This document shows positions 1-8,245 of a stretch of DNA of 64,000 bases, one piece after another. Source of the stretch: Streptomyces sp. 130. Its GTDB lineage: Bacteria; Actinomycetota; Actinomycetes; Streptomycetales; Streptomycetaceae. Under the pieces are notes generated by a model. That model had not been told where the DNA came from. It saw only the letters and a program-made list of their open reading frames with translations, and did not search any database. The position numbers and the translations under genes are program-made. The DNA is taken from contig NZ_VJNO01000025.1 of NCBI RefSeq assembly GCF_007096885.1, positions 1 through 64,000 on the forward strand. The letters run 5' to 3'. Numbering within the stretch: position 1 is the first letter of the stretch; every line of letters begins with the position of its first letter.

Positions 1-60
1 GCCGCGTACATCGGTGTCGAGGTCGACGGCCCGTACAAGCCCGACCACTACCGCTACTGA
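1..60 (+). CDS. ahcY: Adenosylhomocysteinase, C-terminal end only
   Basis: Only the last 19 codons are in the window, read in frame 1 to a TGA stop. They end in the motif GPYKPDHYRY, the hallmark C-terminus of S-adenosyl-L-homocysteine hydrolase, which reaches into the NAD site of the neighbouring subunit. The family splits S-adenosylhomocysteine into adenosine and homocysteine and so clears the by-product of methylation. The rest of the gene lies upstream of the window. Identity rests on this short but very characteristic tail. Confidence 0.85.
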   Translation, partial: AAYIGVEVDGPYKPDHYRY

Positions 61-225
61 ACCCGCCACCGTACGAGGCGGGCGCCCAGAGACCCCCTGG
101 AGAACCGCTAGAGACCGGACCCGGTTCCGTGGCTCGGGCGGCGAAGGGCTGCCTACGCTCCCTCATGACGGCAACGACGAGCAGATCACCACACCACCAC
201 GCACGCCACGACAGACGGGACGAAC

Positions 226-1035
226 ATGACGAACACGACCCTTGTGATCGGCGGCACGGGCAAGACCGGGCGGCGGGTCGCCGAGCGGCTGTCCGCCAAA
301 GGGCTCCCCGTACGCATCGGATCGCGCTCCGGCACACCCCCCTTCATCTGGGAGGACCCCGCGACCTGGGACGCCGCCCTCGACGGGGTGAGCGCCGTCT
401 ACATCACCTACTACCCCGACCTCGCCTTCCCGGGGGCCGCCGAGACCGTCGGCGCGTTCGCCAAGGCCGCCGTCGCCAAGGGGGCGCGCCGCCTGGTGCT
501 GCTGTCCGGGCGCGGCGAGGAGGGCGCGGTCATCAGCGAGGACAAGGTCAAGGAGTCCGGCGCGGACTGGACCGTCGTCCGCGCCAGCTGGTTCAACCAG
601 AACTTCAGCGAGAGCTTCTTCCACGACCTGGTCATGGCCGGCGAGATCGTCCTGCCGACCGGGGACGCGGTGGAGCCCTTCGTGGACGCCGACGACATCG
701 CGGACGTCGCCGTCGCCGCGCTCACCGACGACAAGCACATCGGCAAGACGTACGAGCTGTCCGGCCCGCGGCTGCTCAGCTTCGGCGACATCGCCCAGGA
801 GCTGGGCAAGGCGACCGGCCGCACCATCACGTACATCCCCGTGAGCGTGGACGAGTACCGCCAGGCCCTTGAGGAGAACGGGCTGCCCGTCGAGTTCGCC
901 GACCTGTTCGGGCTGATCCTCGACGGCCGCAACGCCCACCTCGTGCACGGGGTCGAGGAGGCCACCGGCCGCAAGCCGAAGGACTTCGCCGACTTCGCCC
1001 GGGACGCCGCGGCCAGCGGTGTCTGGGACGCCTGA
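226..1035 (+). CDS. NmrA-like NAD(P)-binding oxidoreductase
   Basis: This 269-residue single-domain Rossmann protein begins with the dinucleotide motif GGTGKTG at residues 9-15, typical of atypical extended SDRs of the NmrA/HSCARG group. Such proteins are either NAD(P)H sensors or small-molecule reductases. No clear YxxxK catalytic pair is visible, which fits NmrA-like proteins. The ATG is preceded by a weak GGGACGA ribosome site. It stands alone, followed by a strong hairpin terminator. The substrate cannot be told from the sequence. Confidence 0.8.
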   Translation: MTNTTLVIGGTGKTGRRVAERLSAKGLPVRIGSRSGTPPFIWEDPATWDAALDGVSAVYITYYPDLAFPGAAETVGAFAKAAVAKGARRLVLLSGRGEEGAVISEDKVKESGADWTVVRASWFNQNFSESFFHDLVMAGEIVLPTGDAVEPFVDADDIADVAVAALTDDKHIGKTYELSGPRLLSFGDIAQELGKATGRTITYIPVSVDEYRQALEENGLPVEFADLFGLILDGRNAHLVHGVEEATGRKPKDFADFARDAAASGVWDA

Positions 1036-1052
1036 CCGACACCGGGACCCGG

Positions 1053-1089
1053 GGGAACGGGCGGCCGCGCACGGCGGCCGCCCGTTCCC
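1053..1089. terminator. Hairpin terminator
   Basis: A perfect 15-bp stem (GGGAACGGGCGGCCG and its complement) with a 7-base loop starts 18 bases after the NmrA-like gene. There is no U tract, which is usual for streptomycete terminators. Confidence 0.7.
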
Positions 1090-1124
1090 GGCCCCACCCA
1101 CCCCCCTCGCGTGAGGAGGCACCC

Positions 1125-1793
1125 ATGACCGGTACCGAACCGATGACGAGCCAACACCTCCCGTCGCTGCCCGGGCACTTCCACGGGTTCGCGCTGATGC
1201 ACATCGCGATGCGCCGCGACGCCGCCCGGCTCGTGGCCGTCGCACGCTCCGGGCCCGGCGCCCGCACCGGCGGGGCGGTCACCTGGTGGCACAGCCTGCG
1301 CGAGGTGATCGACTGGCACCACCACAGCGAGGACGCCGTCCTCTGGCCCGAACTGCGGCGCGCCGTCCCCGGCTTCGACCGGGCCGCCGACGCCATCGAC
1401 GGCGACCACCAGCGCCTCGACGCGGCGATGGACGCCGTCGGCGCCGCGCTCCGGCCGGGCGCCGGCCCCGGGGCGCTGCGCCCCGCGGCCGACGCCTTCG
1501 CCGCCGTCCTGCGCGACCACCTCGCCGCGGAGGAGCGCATCGCCTTCCCCGCCTTCACCGCGCTCGGCGCCGCGCGCTACGCGTCCCTGGAACGGCGGTT
1601 GCTGCGGACCGCGCCGCCCGGCGTGCTCGGCCGCCTCCAGCCCTGGATGTTCGACGGGGCCGACCCCGCCGCCGCGGCCCAGGTCGCCGCCACCATCCCG
1701 CCACCGGTACGGCTGCTCGGCCGGACGGTGCTGCGCCGTCGCTACGAACGCCTGCTCGCCCCCGTACTGCGCCCTGCCGAGGAGAAGCCATGA
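1125..1793 (+). CDS. Hemerythrin HHE domain protein
   Basis: This 222-residue protein carries the spaced metal-ligand motifs of a hemerythrin-like four-helix bundle: MHIAMRRD near residue 25, WHHHSED near 62, DGDHQRLD near 92 and DHLAAEE near 127. Such bundles hold a di-iron centre and bind oxygen or sense redox state or iron. A strong GAGGAGG site five bases before the ATG fixes the start. The stop codon overlaps the next start (ATGA), so it is translationally coupled to the DUF1772 membrane protein. The C-terminal ~70 residues are not clearly part of the bundle. Confidence 0.8.
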   Translation: MTGTEPMTSQHLPSLPGHFHGFALMHIAMRRDAARLVAVARSGPGARTGGAVTWWHSLREVIDWHHHSEDAVLWPELRRAVPGFDRAADAIDGDHQRLDAAMDAVGAALRPGAGPGALRPAADAFAAVLRDHLAAEERIAFPAFTALGAARYASLERRLLRTAPPGVLGRLQPWMFDGADPAAAAQVAATIPPPVRLLGRTVLRRRYERLLAPVLRPAEEKP

Positions 1794-2323
1794 CCGCCAC
1801 CGCGCCGACCACCTCCCTCCCGGCCGGGCAGGGCGGACGCACCGAAGCCTCGCTGTACGCGGCCACCATCGCCATGGGGCTGAGCGCCGGGCTGTACTTC
1901 GCGTTCGACGTGTCCGTCATGCCGGGGCTCGACCGCACCGACGACGCGGCCTTCGCGAGCGCCATGGGCCACATCAACGACGCCATCGAGAACGGCTTCT
2001 TCGGGCTCGTCTTCTTCGGGGCGTTCCTGGCCACCGGGGTCTCGGGCGTCTCGCTGCGCCGGCTCGGCCACACCCGCGCCGCCCGCTGGACCTGGGCGGC
2101 CCTCGCCCTCTACTCGGCGGCCGTCGCCGTCACGATGAAGGTCAACATCCCCCTCAACCGCCGGCTCGCCCGGCTCACCGCGGAGGCGTCGGGAGCCGAG
2201 CTCGCCCTGGTCCGCGACCGCTTCCGGGGCACCTGGACGCCGGCGAACGCCGCCCGCACCCTGGCCTGCACGGCGGCCCTCGCCTGCCTGGGCCGGGCCC
2301 TCACGCTGCGGGCCCGCGCCTGA
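1790..2323 (+). CDS. DUF1772 (anthrone oxygenase-like) membrane protein
   Basis: This 177-residue protein has four hydrophobic segments and the DUF1772 signature FDVSVMPGL near residue 38 and MKVNIPLN near residue 116. Some members are cofactor-free anthrone oxygenases of polyketide tailoring, but most are uncharacterised membrane proteins. The start overlaps the hemerythrin stop by ATGA, so the two probably work together. Homologues at 27750-28376 and 28437-28931 share the same core, so this is the first of three DUF1772 paralogues in the window. Confidence 0.75.
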   Translation: MTATAPTTSLPAGQGGRTEASLYAATIAMGLSAGLYFAFDVSVMPGLDRTDDAAFASAMGHINDAIENGFFGLVFFGAFLATGVSGVSLRRLGHTRAARWTWAALALYSAAVAVTMKVNIPLNRRLARLTAEASGAELALVRDRFRGTWTPANAARTLACTAALACLGRALTLRARA

Positions 2324-2340
2324 CCGGGGCGCACCACGCC

Positions 2341-2379
2341 GAAGGGCGGCCGGCCCCCGCCCGGGGCCGGCCGCCCTTC
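2341..2379. terminator. Bidirectional terminator hairpin
   Basis: A perfect 17-bp stem (GAAGGGCGGCCGGCCCC and its complement) with a 5-base loop lies between two convergent genes ending at 2323 and 2393. It can serve both strands. Confidence 0.8.
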
Positions 2380-2392
2380 CGTGCGCGCCGCG

Positions 2393-3241
2393 CTATCCGT
2401 GGTCCCGCGTCAGCTCGCTGACCGCGCCCACCACCGTCTGCGGCGCCTCCAGGGGCAGCATGTGCCCCGCGTCCGGCACCTCCTCGAAGCGCGCCCGGGG
2501 CAGGGCCTCGGCGACGACCCGGCCGAGCTCCGGCGCGATCACCTTGTCGCGGGTGCCCGCCAGGACCACCGCCGGCACGGTCACCGACACCAGCGCCTCG
2601 CGCAGGTCCATGCCCCGCGAGGAACGGAACGCCTCCGCGCGCACCGCGGGCCCGGCCGCCGCGAACATCTGCCGGTTCACCTCGCTCAGCTGCCGGTCCG
2701 CCTTCGGGCCCAGCATGTTCTGCCCGAGGAGCTTGCGGCCCAGGGCCGGCCGTGAGACGGCCCGCTGGAACAGCGCGCTGCCCATCATGCGGACCTCGCT
2801 GTCCGGCGTCTCCTGGTCGTGCGCCGCCGTGGCCAGCAGCACCAGGCCGTTCAGCGCCCCGGCGTTCCGGTCCTTCGACGCGGCGTACGACAGGGCGGCG
2901 AACCCGCCCCCGGAGTGCCCGACGACGACCGCGTCCGGCGCCTCCACATGGGCCAGGACCGCGCCCAGGTCCGCCCCGAGCCGGGTGATCCCGAAGGGCT
3001 CGGCGCCCTGCGAGGAGGCGCCGTGGCCCCGCAGGTCGTAGGAGACGACGCGGTGACCGAGGCGGATCAGCCGGTCGGCCACCGTGCTCCACACCCGCCG
3101 CGACGCGCCCCAGCCGTGCACCAGGGCCACGGTCACCCCGGTCGGGGGCGTGAGCGGCGGCAGGACGGACACCGCGAGGCGGGCCCCGTCGTCGGTGCGC
3201 ACCTGTGTCTCGGTCGCCGGGGCGGCGGCCACCGTCGTCAT
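2393..3241 (-). CDS. Alpha/beta hydrolase
   Basis: This 282-residue alpha/beta hydrolase has an oxyanion region at VHGWGASRRVW (about residues 37-47), the nucleophile elbow GHSGGG with Ser near residue 104, and a late acid and His in DAGHMLP. It belongs to the broad esterase/haloperoxidase-like group. The ATG is fixed by a four-base ATGA overlap with the upstream SRPBCC gene, so the two are coupled. A long in-frame upstream extension is only a shadow of that gene. It is the last gene of the minus-strand block 2393-7787, and is either a cluster tailoring or release enzyme or a neighbour. Confidence 0.8.
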   Translation of the reverse strand: MTTVAAAPATETQVRTDDGARLAVSVLPPLTPPTGVTVALVHGWGASRRVWSTVADRLIRLGHRVVSYDLRGHGASSQGAEPFGITRLGADLGAVLAHVEAPDAVVVGHSGGGFAALSYAASKDRNAGALNGLVLLATAAHDQETPDSEVRMMGSALFQRAVSRPALGRKLLGQNMLGPKADRQLSEVNRQMFAAAGPAVRAEAFRSSRGMDLREALVSVTVPAVVLAGTRDKVIAPELGRVVAEALPRARFEEVPDAGHMLPLEAPQTVVGAVSELTRDHG

Positions 3242-3768
3242 CGGGTACTGCCCTCCAGCTTCCGGGGCTCCGCCGCCTCGCCGGTCCGTACGGCCGAAGC
3301 GCGCTCCGCCGCGAGGATCTGCCCGAGCCGGACGAAGGCCTCCCGGGTGGCGGTGGAGTGCTCCGCGCCGATGTCGGCGACCTTCGCGAGGAGCTTCAGG
3401 AAGCCGTTCGGCCGGCCCACGAAGTGCATGCCGACCTTGGTGCGGCCCCCGTCGAGCGGTTCGACGTAGAAGTCGCTGGTGCCCCGGAACACCCCGGCCA
3501 CGTAATCGACCGACAGCAGCCGATGGGGCTCGACGGCCCGGGTGCGCGCGGTGAACCGCAGCTTCGGGCCGCCCTTGTCGACACCCTTGGTGTGCACCGT
3601 GACCGCGACCTCGCCACCCACCTCGTCCGGTGAACCGGACACGGTGGCGAAGGTGTTGGCCGGCACCCACCAGCGGCCCGCGCCGCGGAACTCGGCGATC
3701 AGCGCCTCCCACACCGCCTCCGGCGGAGCGTCCACGATCGCCTCGTCGATCAAGTCGTAAACTGTCAT
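3238..3768 (-). CDS. SRPBCC (START/Bet v1-like) protein
   Basis: This 176-residue protein starts with the pattern of a polyketide cyclase/START-like helix-grip fold: an N-terminal strand, then DAPPEAVWEAL near residue 15. The family holds hydrophobic ligands and includes aromatase/cyclases and lipid carriers. The ATG is near the end of a minus-strand run of redox genes and is coupled by ATGA to the hydrolase downstream. It could bind or cyclise the hydrophobic product of this cluster, but no catalytic residue can be assigned from the sequence alone. Confidence 0.75.
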   Translation of the reverse strand: MTVYDLIDEAIVDAPPEAVWEALIAEFRGAGRWWVPANTFATVSGSPDEVGGEVAVTVHTKGVDKGGPKLRFTARTRAVEPHRLLSVDYVAGVFRGTSDFYVEPLDGGRTKVGMHFVGRPNGFLKLLAKVADIGAEHSTATREAFVRLGQILAAERASAVRTGEAAEPRKLEGSTR

Positions 3769-3832
3769 GCCGATTCTCCTGTCGGGGTGTTCCGGATGGC
3801 GGTCCGGGTCTCGCCGGCCGGGGTGTCCCGGA

Positions 3833-5326
3833 TCAGCCGAAGAAGCCCTGACCGGGGGTGAGGATGCCCGCCGGGTCGTAGCGCCGCTTCGCCGCGACGA
3901 GGACCTTCCAGCGGCTGCCGAAGTGGGCCCGCCAGTCCGCCCCGGTCATGTTCGGGATCGCGCCCACCAGGTACCGCTTGGCACCCAGCGCGACCGCCTT
4001 GTCGTACAGGCGGCGGTTCTGGTCGAGCATCCGTGCGATGTCCGCGCCCGGGGCGGGGAAGCGGAGCACGTCGCACAGGTACGCGGTCGGCTCGGAGGGC
4101 TGCACCGTCAGCGGGCGGGTCAGCTTCGACGTCGGGTACGGGTAGTAGAGCAGGAAGCCGGCGCCCAGGTCGTCGCCGTTCAGCTCGGCGGTCAGCAGGT
4201 CCGCGAACGCCTTCGCCTTGGAGGCCGGGACGAACAGGCTCAGCCACGGCTTGGGCTGGCCCCAGAAGTCGTTCTCCTTGAGCCACGCCTCGTCGCCGTC
4301 GGTGCGGAACACCGCCTCGCGGAAGGACAGGTCCTCGATCGTCGCGGACGCCCGCTCGTCGTGCAGACCGGTGAGCAGCGCGGTGCGGTCGGGGGCGGTG
4401 CCGCCCTTCCAGTACGCCTGGCCCTCCAGCTTGTACCACCAGCCGGAGTTGTCCGGGGTGCGGGCGATCTCGCCGACCTGGCCCTCGAACCGCTTCTCGG
4501 CCATGAGCTTCTCGGAGTCCGCGAGGAACGCGGTCACGTCGTTGTAGTAGAGGGTGAAGACGGTCATCTTCGGCGGTGCCGGGATCAGGGCGACCTCGGC
4601 CCGCACGATGATGCCGACCTGGCCGCCGCCGCCGAGCGCCGTGTTGAACAGATCGGCGTGGCAGTGCGGGCTGGCGGTGACCAGGTCGCCGTTGCCGGTG
4701 ACGATGTCGATCGACTTCACGGTGTCGATCTGCAGCCCGTACCGCGCCACGGTGGAGCCGATGCCGCCGACGCTGAGCGTGCCGCCTATCGACAGGTGCA
4801 GGTAGTCGGTGAGCGCCGGCGGGGTCAGGCCGCGGGCGAGGGCGGCGTCGGTGAGCTGGGCCCAGGTGACCCCGGCCTCGACCACGGCGGACGACGAGCC
4901 GATGCGGACGATCTTCGTCAGACCGCGCGCGTCGATCGCGATGCCGCCCTGCGGCACCTGCGCCTGCCCGTAGCAGGAGTGCGACTCCTCGTCGCCGTCC
5001 TGCCCGCCGCGGCCGTTCATCGCGATCTTCAGCCCGTTGGCCCGGGCGTAGTCGACCATCTTGACGATGTCCCGCACCGAGCCGGGACGCAGCACCGCCC
5101 AGCACGCGCCGGTCACCATGTGGCCGAAGTCGTGGTTGAACGTGGAGGTGACACCCGCCGAGGTCTCCAGCGTGCCGTCGAGCGACGGCAGGCTCGCCGC
5201 CGTATGGGCGAAGGAGTCCGACTCACGTGCCCACGCCTGGTGCGAAGTGCTCCAGCCGATGACCGTGGCGGCTGCCATGCCCCCGAGGATGCTGCGCCGC
5301 GTGATGGGGGTGCTGCTGCTTCTCAT
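3833..5326 (-). CDS. Tat-exported FAD-linked oxidase, cytokinin-dehydrogenase-like
   Basis: This 497-residue protein opens with a twin-arginine signal peptide (TRRSILGG near residue 9, hydrophobic stretch, cleavage after QAWA), so it is exported folded. The body is a vanillyl-alcohol-oxidase-type FAD domain. Its closest recognisable pattern is plant cytokinin dehydrogenase, with TDYLHLSIGGTLSVGG near residue 153 and ALGGGGQVGII near 213. SHSCYGQAQ near residue 115 matches the GHSxxGQ motif whose His carries FAD covalently, although an acidic insert precedes it. The family oxidises amines or alcohols with oxygen. It sits 19 bases downstream of the monooxygenase gene on the same strand. Confidence 0.8.
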   Translation of the reverse strand: MRSSSTPITRRSILGGMAAATVIGWSTSHQAWARESDSFAHTAASLPSLDGTLETSAGVTSTFNHDFGHMVTGACWAVLRPGSVRDIVKMVDYARANGLKIAMNGRGGQDGDEESHSCYGQAQVPQGGIAIDARGLTKIVRIGSSSAVVEAGVTWAQLTDAALARGLTPPALTDYLHLSIGGTLSVGGIGSTVARYGLQIDTVKSIDIVTGNGDLVTASPHCHADLFNTALGGGGQVGIIVRAEVALIPAPPKMTVFTLYYNDVTAFLADSEKLMAEKRFEGQVGEIARTPDNSGWWYKLEGQAYWKGGTAPDRTALLTGLHDERASATIEDLSFREAVFRTDGDEAWLKENDFWGQPKPWLSLFVPASKAKAFADLLTAELNGDDLGAGFLLYYPYPTSKLTRPLTVQPSEPTAYLCDVLRFPAPGADIARMLDQNRRLYDKAVALGAKRYLVGAIPNMTGADWRAHFGSRWKVLVAAKRRYDPAGILTPGQGFFG

Positions 5327-5345
5327 TCGGTCTGTCTCCCGTCCA

Positions 5346-6899
5346 TTACGTGTGGTTCAGGGCCGGCAGGCCGGCGCCCGCGAGGGTGGCGAGCTGGTAC
5401 TCGGAAGGGGTGAAGCGCTTGGTCTGGCGGCGGAAGCGCCAGGTGTACGTCGGCCAGATCGACGGGTTGCGCCCGTGTGCGTCGAGGTACCAGCTCTTGC
5501 AGTTGCCTGCGTTCCACACGGTGCCATCGAGGCGGGCCTGCAGCCGCTCGTTCCAGTCGTCCTGGACTGTCTTTCGAACCTCCACCGAGGCCAGGCCCTT
5601 CTGGTCCATGACCTTCAGCGCGTCCAGCACGTAGCCGATCTGCGCCTCGATCATCACGACCTGCGAGGAGTGCCCCAGGGTGGTGTTCGGGCCGAGCAGC
5701 AGGAACAGGTTCGGGAAGCCGGCGACGGTGGTGCCGCGGTGCGCGGCCATGCCGTGCTCCTGCCACACCTCGCGCAGCGACCTGCCCTCGCGCCCGGTGA
5801 TCCGCCCGGCGACCGGGCGGTCCGTGGCCTTGAAGCCGGTGCCCAGGATGATCGTGTCGACCTCCCGCTCGGCCCCGTCGGCGGTGACGATCGAATGGGC
5901 GGTGACCTTCGCGATGCCGTCGGTGACCAGGTCCACGTTGGGCTGCTGGATCGCCGGGTACCACGTGTTGGAGAAGAGCAGGCGCTTGCACGCCATCACG
6001 TAGTCCGGGGTGAGCTTCGCGCGCAGCGTCTCGTCGGCGACCGACTTCTTCAGATGGTCGCTGGCCATCTTCTGCATCTTCCCGGCGACCTTGGGCCGCT
6101 TCATCACGAAGGCCAGGATCTCCCGGCCCCACATGTTGAAGTTCCGCCGGAAGTTCTGGTAGCCGGGGACCCCGCGCAGCAGCTTGGTCTGGAGGGGGCT
6201 CGTCACCTTGTCGTTCTTCGGGCCGATCCACGGCGGGGTGCGCTGGTAGAGGTCGAGGCGCCCCACCTCGGGCTGGATCTTCGGCACGAACTGGATCGCG
6301 GAGGCGCCGGTGCCGATCACGGCGACGTTGCGCCCGCTCAGGTCGTGGTCGTGGCGCCAGCGGGAGGAGTGGAAGACGGTGCCCTCGAAGTCGGAGAGGC
6401 CCGGGATGTCGGGGACCGCCGCCTCGCTGAGATAGCCGGTGCCGCTCACCAGGACCTGCGCGGTGTAGTCGCCCTGCGAGGTCTCGATGTGCCAGCGCCG
6501 GGTCGTCTCGTCCCAGCGGGCCCCGAGCAGTTCGTGGCCGAAGCGGATGTGCGGACGCACCCCGAACCGGTCGGCGGTGTCCCGCAGGTACGCGTACAGC
6601 TCGTCGCGCTTGCCGAACGTGGACTTCCACTCCGGGTTCTGCGCGAACGAGAACGAGTACAGGTGGGACATCACGTCGCAGGCCGCGCCCGGGTAGGAGT
6701 TGTCCCGCCAGGTGCCGCCCACCTCGTCGGCGCGCTCGAAGACGAGGAAGTCGTCCACGCCCCGCTGCAGCAGCCGGATCGCCATGCCGAGGCCGGAGAA
6801 CCCGCTGCCGACGACGGCGACGCGCAGATGCCGCTGCGGTCCGCCACCGCCGGGGCGGGTGTCCTCGTCGCTGCGCGGCGGCTCTAGAGTGCTCGTCAC
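5346..6899 (-). CDS. Baeyer-Villiger-type flavin monooxygenase
   Basis: This 517-residue protein has an FAD Rossmann motif GSGFSGLG near residue 31, the ERADEVGGTW segment after it, a second NADPH Rossmann motif GTGASA near residue 196, and between them FEGTVFHSSRW. That last segment fits the class B Baeyer-Villiger fingerprint FxGxxxHxxxW. Such enzymes insert oxygen next to ketones or oxidise heteroatoms. The start has no strong ribosome site and lies nine bases after the methyltransferase stop, so the genes are probably co-transcribed. The ketone made by the oxoamine synthase or ketosynthases of this cluster is a plausible substrate (inference). Confidence 0.85.
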   Translation of the reverse strand: MTSTLEPPRSDEDTRPGGGGPQRHLRVAVVGSGFSGLGMAIRLLQRGVDDFLVFERADEVGGTWRDNSYPGAACDVMSHLYSFSFAQNPEWKSTFGKRDELYAYLRDTADRFGVRPHIRFGHELLGARWDETTRRWHIETSQGDYTAQVLVSGTGYLSEAAVPDIPGLSDFEGTVFHSSRWRHDHDLSGRNVAVIGTGASAIQFVPKIQPEVGRLDLYQRTPPWIGPKNDKVTSPLQTKLLRGVPGYQNFRRNFNMWGREILAFVMKRPKVAGKMQKMASDHLKKSVADETLRAKLTPDYVMACKRLLFSNTWYPAIQQPNVDLVTDGIAKVTAHSIVTADGAEREVDTIILGTGFKATDRPVAGRITGREGRSLREVWQEHGMAAHRGTTVAGFPNLFLLLGPNTTLGHSSQVVMIEAQIGYVLDALKVMDQKGLASVEVRKTVQDDWNERLQARLDGTVWNAGNCKSWYLDAHGRNPSIWPTYTWRFRRQTKRFTPSEYQLATLAGAGLPALNHT

Positions 6900-6908
6900 G
6901 TCAGCCTC

Positions 6909-7787
6909 CTAGCGGCGCGCGATGGTGACGCGGAAGTTGTTGAAGAACTTGTCCTCGAGCGTGTACGCGAAGATGTCGAGGTAGCGCTCGAAGCGGGCCA
7001 CGACCTCCTCGCCCTCCATGGCGACGGCCTCGTCCCGGCGCTCGGCGAGCAGCTTCAGCCAGGCACGGCAGGCCACCGCGAAGGACTCGCGCTCGTTGAC
7101 GATCTCGACCACGTCGAACAGGCCCTCGGCGGCCTGCGTCAGCTCGTGCAGGTGCGGGATGTGGCAGTTCTCGAACTCCGAGCGCTGCAGGAACTTCAGG
7201 TCGTCCAGCAGCTGCCGGTTCATGGGCAGCGCCTCGGCCGTCATGGTGTGCAGCACGAAGCGGGCGCCCGGCTTGAGGGCGGCACCGACCTTCTGGAAGA
7301 ACACCCGGTACTTCTTGGTGCGCTCGCGCGGCGGCAGCGTCGAGGAGACGAAGTGCTCCAGGGCGTTGATGCAGAACGCCGCGTCGTACGGGTCGTCGGT
7401 GGTGTGGTCCTCCCAGGACTCCACCCGCGTGGTGATGCGCGGGTTGTCCAGGCCGGCGATGAACTGCTCCTGCGTGCGGCTGAGCGTCAGCCCGACCGCC
7501 TGCTCGACGCCGTGCACCGTGGTGACGCGGTTGAGCATGGTGCCCCACCCGCAGCCCACGTCCAGGACACGGCCGACGCCGGCCGCTCCCGCCAGCTCGA
7601 CGAACTTGTCCAGCTTGCGCTCCTGGGCCTCGTCGAGGGCCTCGGTGAGACCCTCGCCGTCCTCCCAGTAACCGCCGGAGTACATCATCGTCGGGCCCAG
7701 CAGGAGGCGGTAGAAGTCGTTGCTCACCTCGTAGTGGTGCCTGATCGCGTCGACCTCGGGGACCGACTGGTTTGCGACCGTGGTCAT
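6909..7787 (-). CDS. SAM methyltransferase, cyclopropane-synthase-like
   Basis: This 292-residue protein has the N-terminal pattern HHYEVSNDFYRLLLGP and a following MMYSGGYW segment, both characteristic of the cyclopropane-fatty-acid/mycolic-acid methyltransferase family. The SAM motif is VLDVGCGWG near residue 76. These enzymes add a methyl or methylene carbon to an alkene, or C-methylate terpenes and polyketides. I chose ATG 7787 because GAGGA lies eight bases upstream; a TTG at 7799 is in frame but weaker. It is the first gene of the minus-strand block, transcribed divergently from the acyl carrier protein gene at 7981. Confidence 0.8.
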   Translation of the reverse strand: MTTVANQSVPEVDAIRHHYEVSNDFYRLLLGPTMMYSGGYWEDGEGLTEALDEAQERKLDKFVELAGAAGVGRVLDVGCGWGTMLNRVTTVHGVEQAVGLTLSRTQEQFIAGLDNPRITTRVESWEDHTTDDPYDAAFCINALEHFVSSTLPPRERTKKYRVFFQKVGAALKPGARFVLHTMTAEALPMNRQLLDDLKFLQRSEFENCHIPHLHELTQAAEGLFDVVEIVNERESFAVACRAWLKLLAERRDEAVAMEGEEVVARFERYLDIFAYTLEDKFFNNFRVTIARR

Positions 7788-7980
7788 CTTCGTCCTCAAC
7801 TCCCGTCCGGCTCATGCTCATGGCGTGGTGCCTGCGATGTCATCGCGAGACGAAGAAAACCCCCGCGTCGCAAGAGACGTGCAACACGGCGGGGGCGCCG
7901 GCTGTTGCGCGCCGGTTGCGTGCGTACGGGTTCCATGCGTTTCGACAAGGCCAAGCCCTGCGGAGGAAGGACCTCACCCC

Positions 7981-8235
7981 ATGTCTCTGCCCACCATCGA
8001 AGAACTGGCGAGCCAGCTCGAGGCCGTGTCCGGCGCCCAGAAGGTCGACCCGGACCACCCGCTCCAGCACATCCCGGACGTGGACTCGCTGGACCTCATG
8101 GAGTGGCTGTACGGGTTCCAGAACACCTACCCGGACATCCCGGCCGACGAGTCCCTCTTCGCCGACCTGGACGACACCACGACGCTGCGCCACGTCTACG
8201 ACCGCATCCTGGCGCTCGTGCCGGCGCAGGCCTGA
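7981..8235 (+). CDS. Acyl carrier protein 1
   Basis: This 84-residue carrier protein has the phosphopantetheine site in PDVDSLDLMEW, with Ser36 as the attachment residue. The ATG follows a strong GGAGGAAGG site; a longer frame upstream (from 7780) has no support. It is immediately followed by a KSIII and a ketoreductase gene, making a discrete ACP-KS-KR set. It is distinct in sequence from the second carrier at 16336-16593, so the two probably hold different intermediates. Confidence 0.88.
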   Translation: MSLPTIEELASQLEAVSGAQKVDPDHPLQHIPDVDSLDLMEWLYGFQNTYPDIPADESLFADLDDTTTLRHVYDRILALVPAQA

Positions 8236-8245
8236 GCGGGCGCGC

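Noticed and set aside
6901..7821. 306-residue minus-strand frame over the methyltransferase
   Set aside because: It is Arg/Gly-rich shadow sequence; the frame at 6909-7787 has the methyltransferase motifs.
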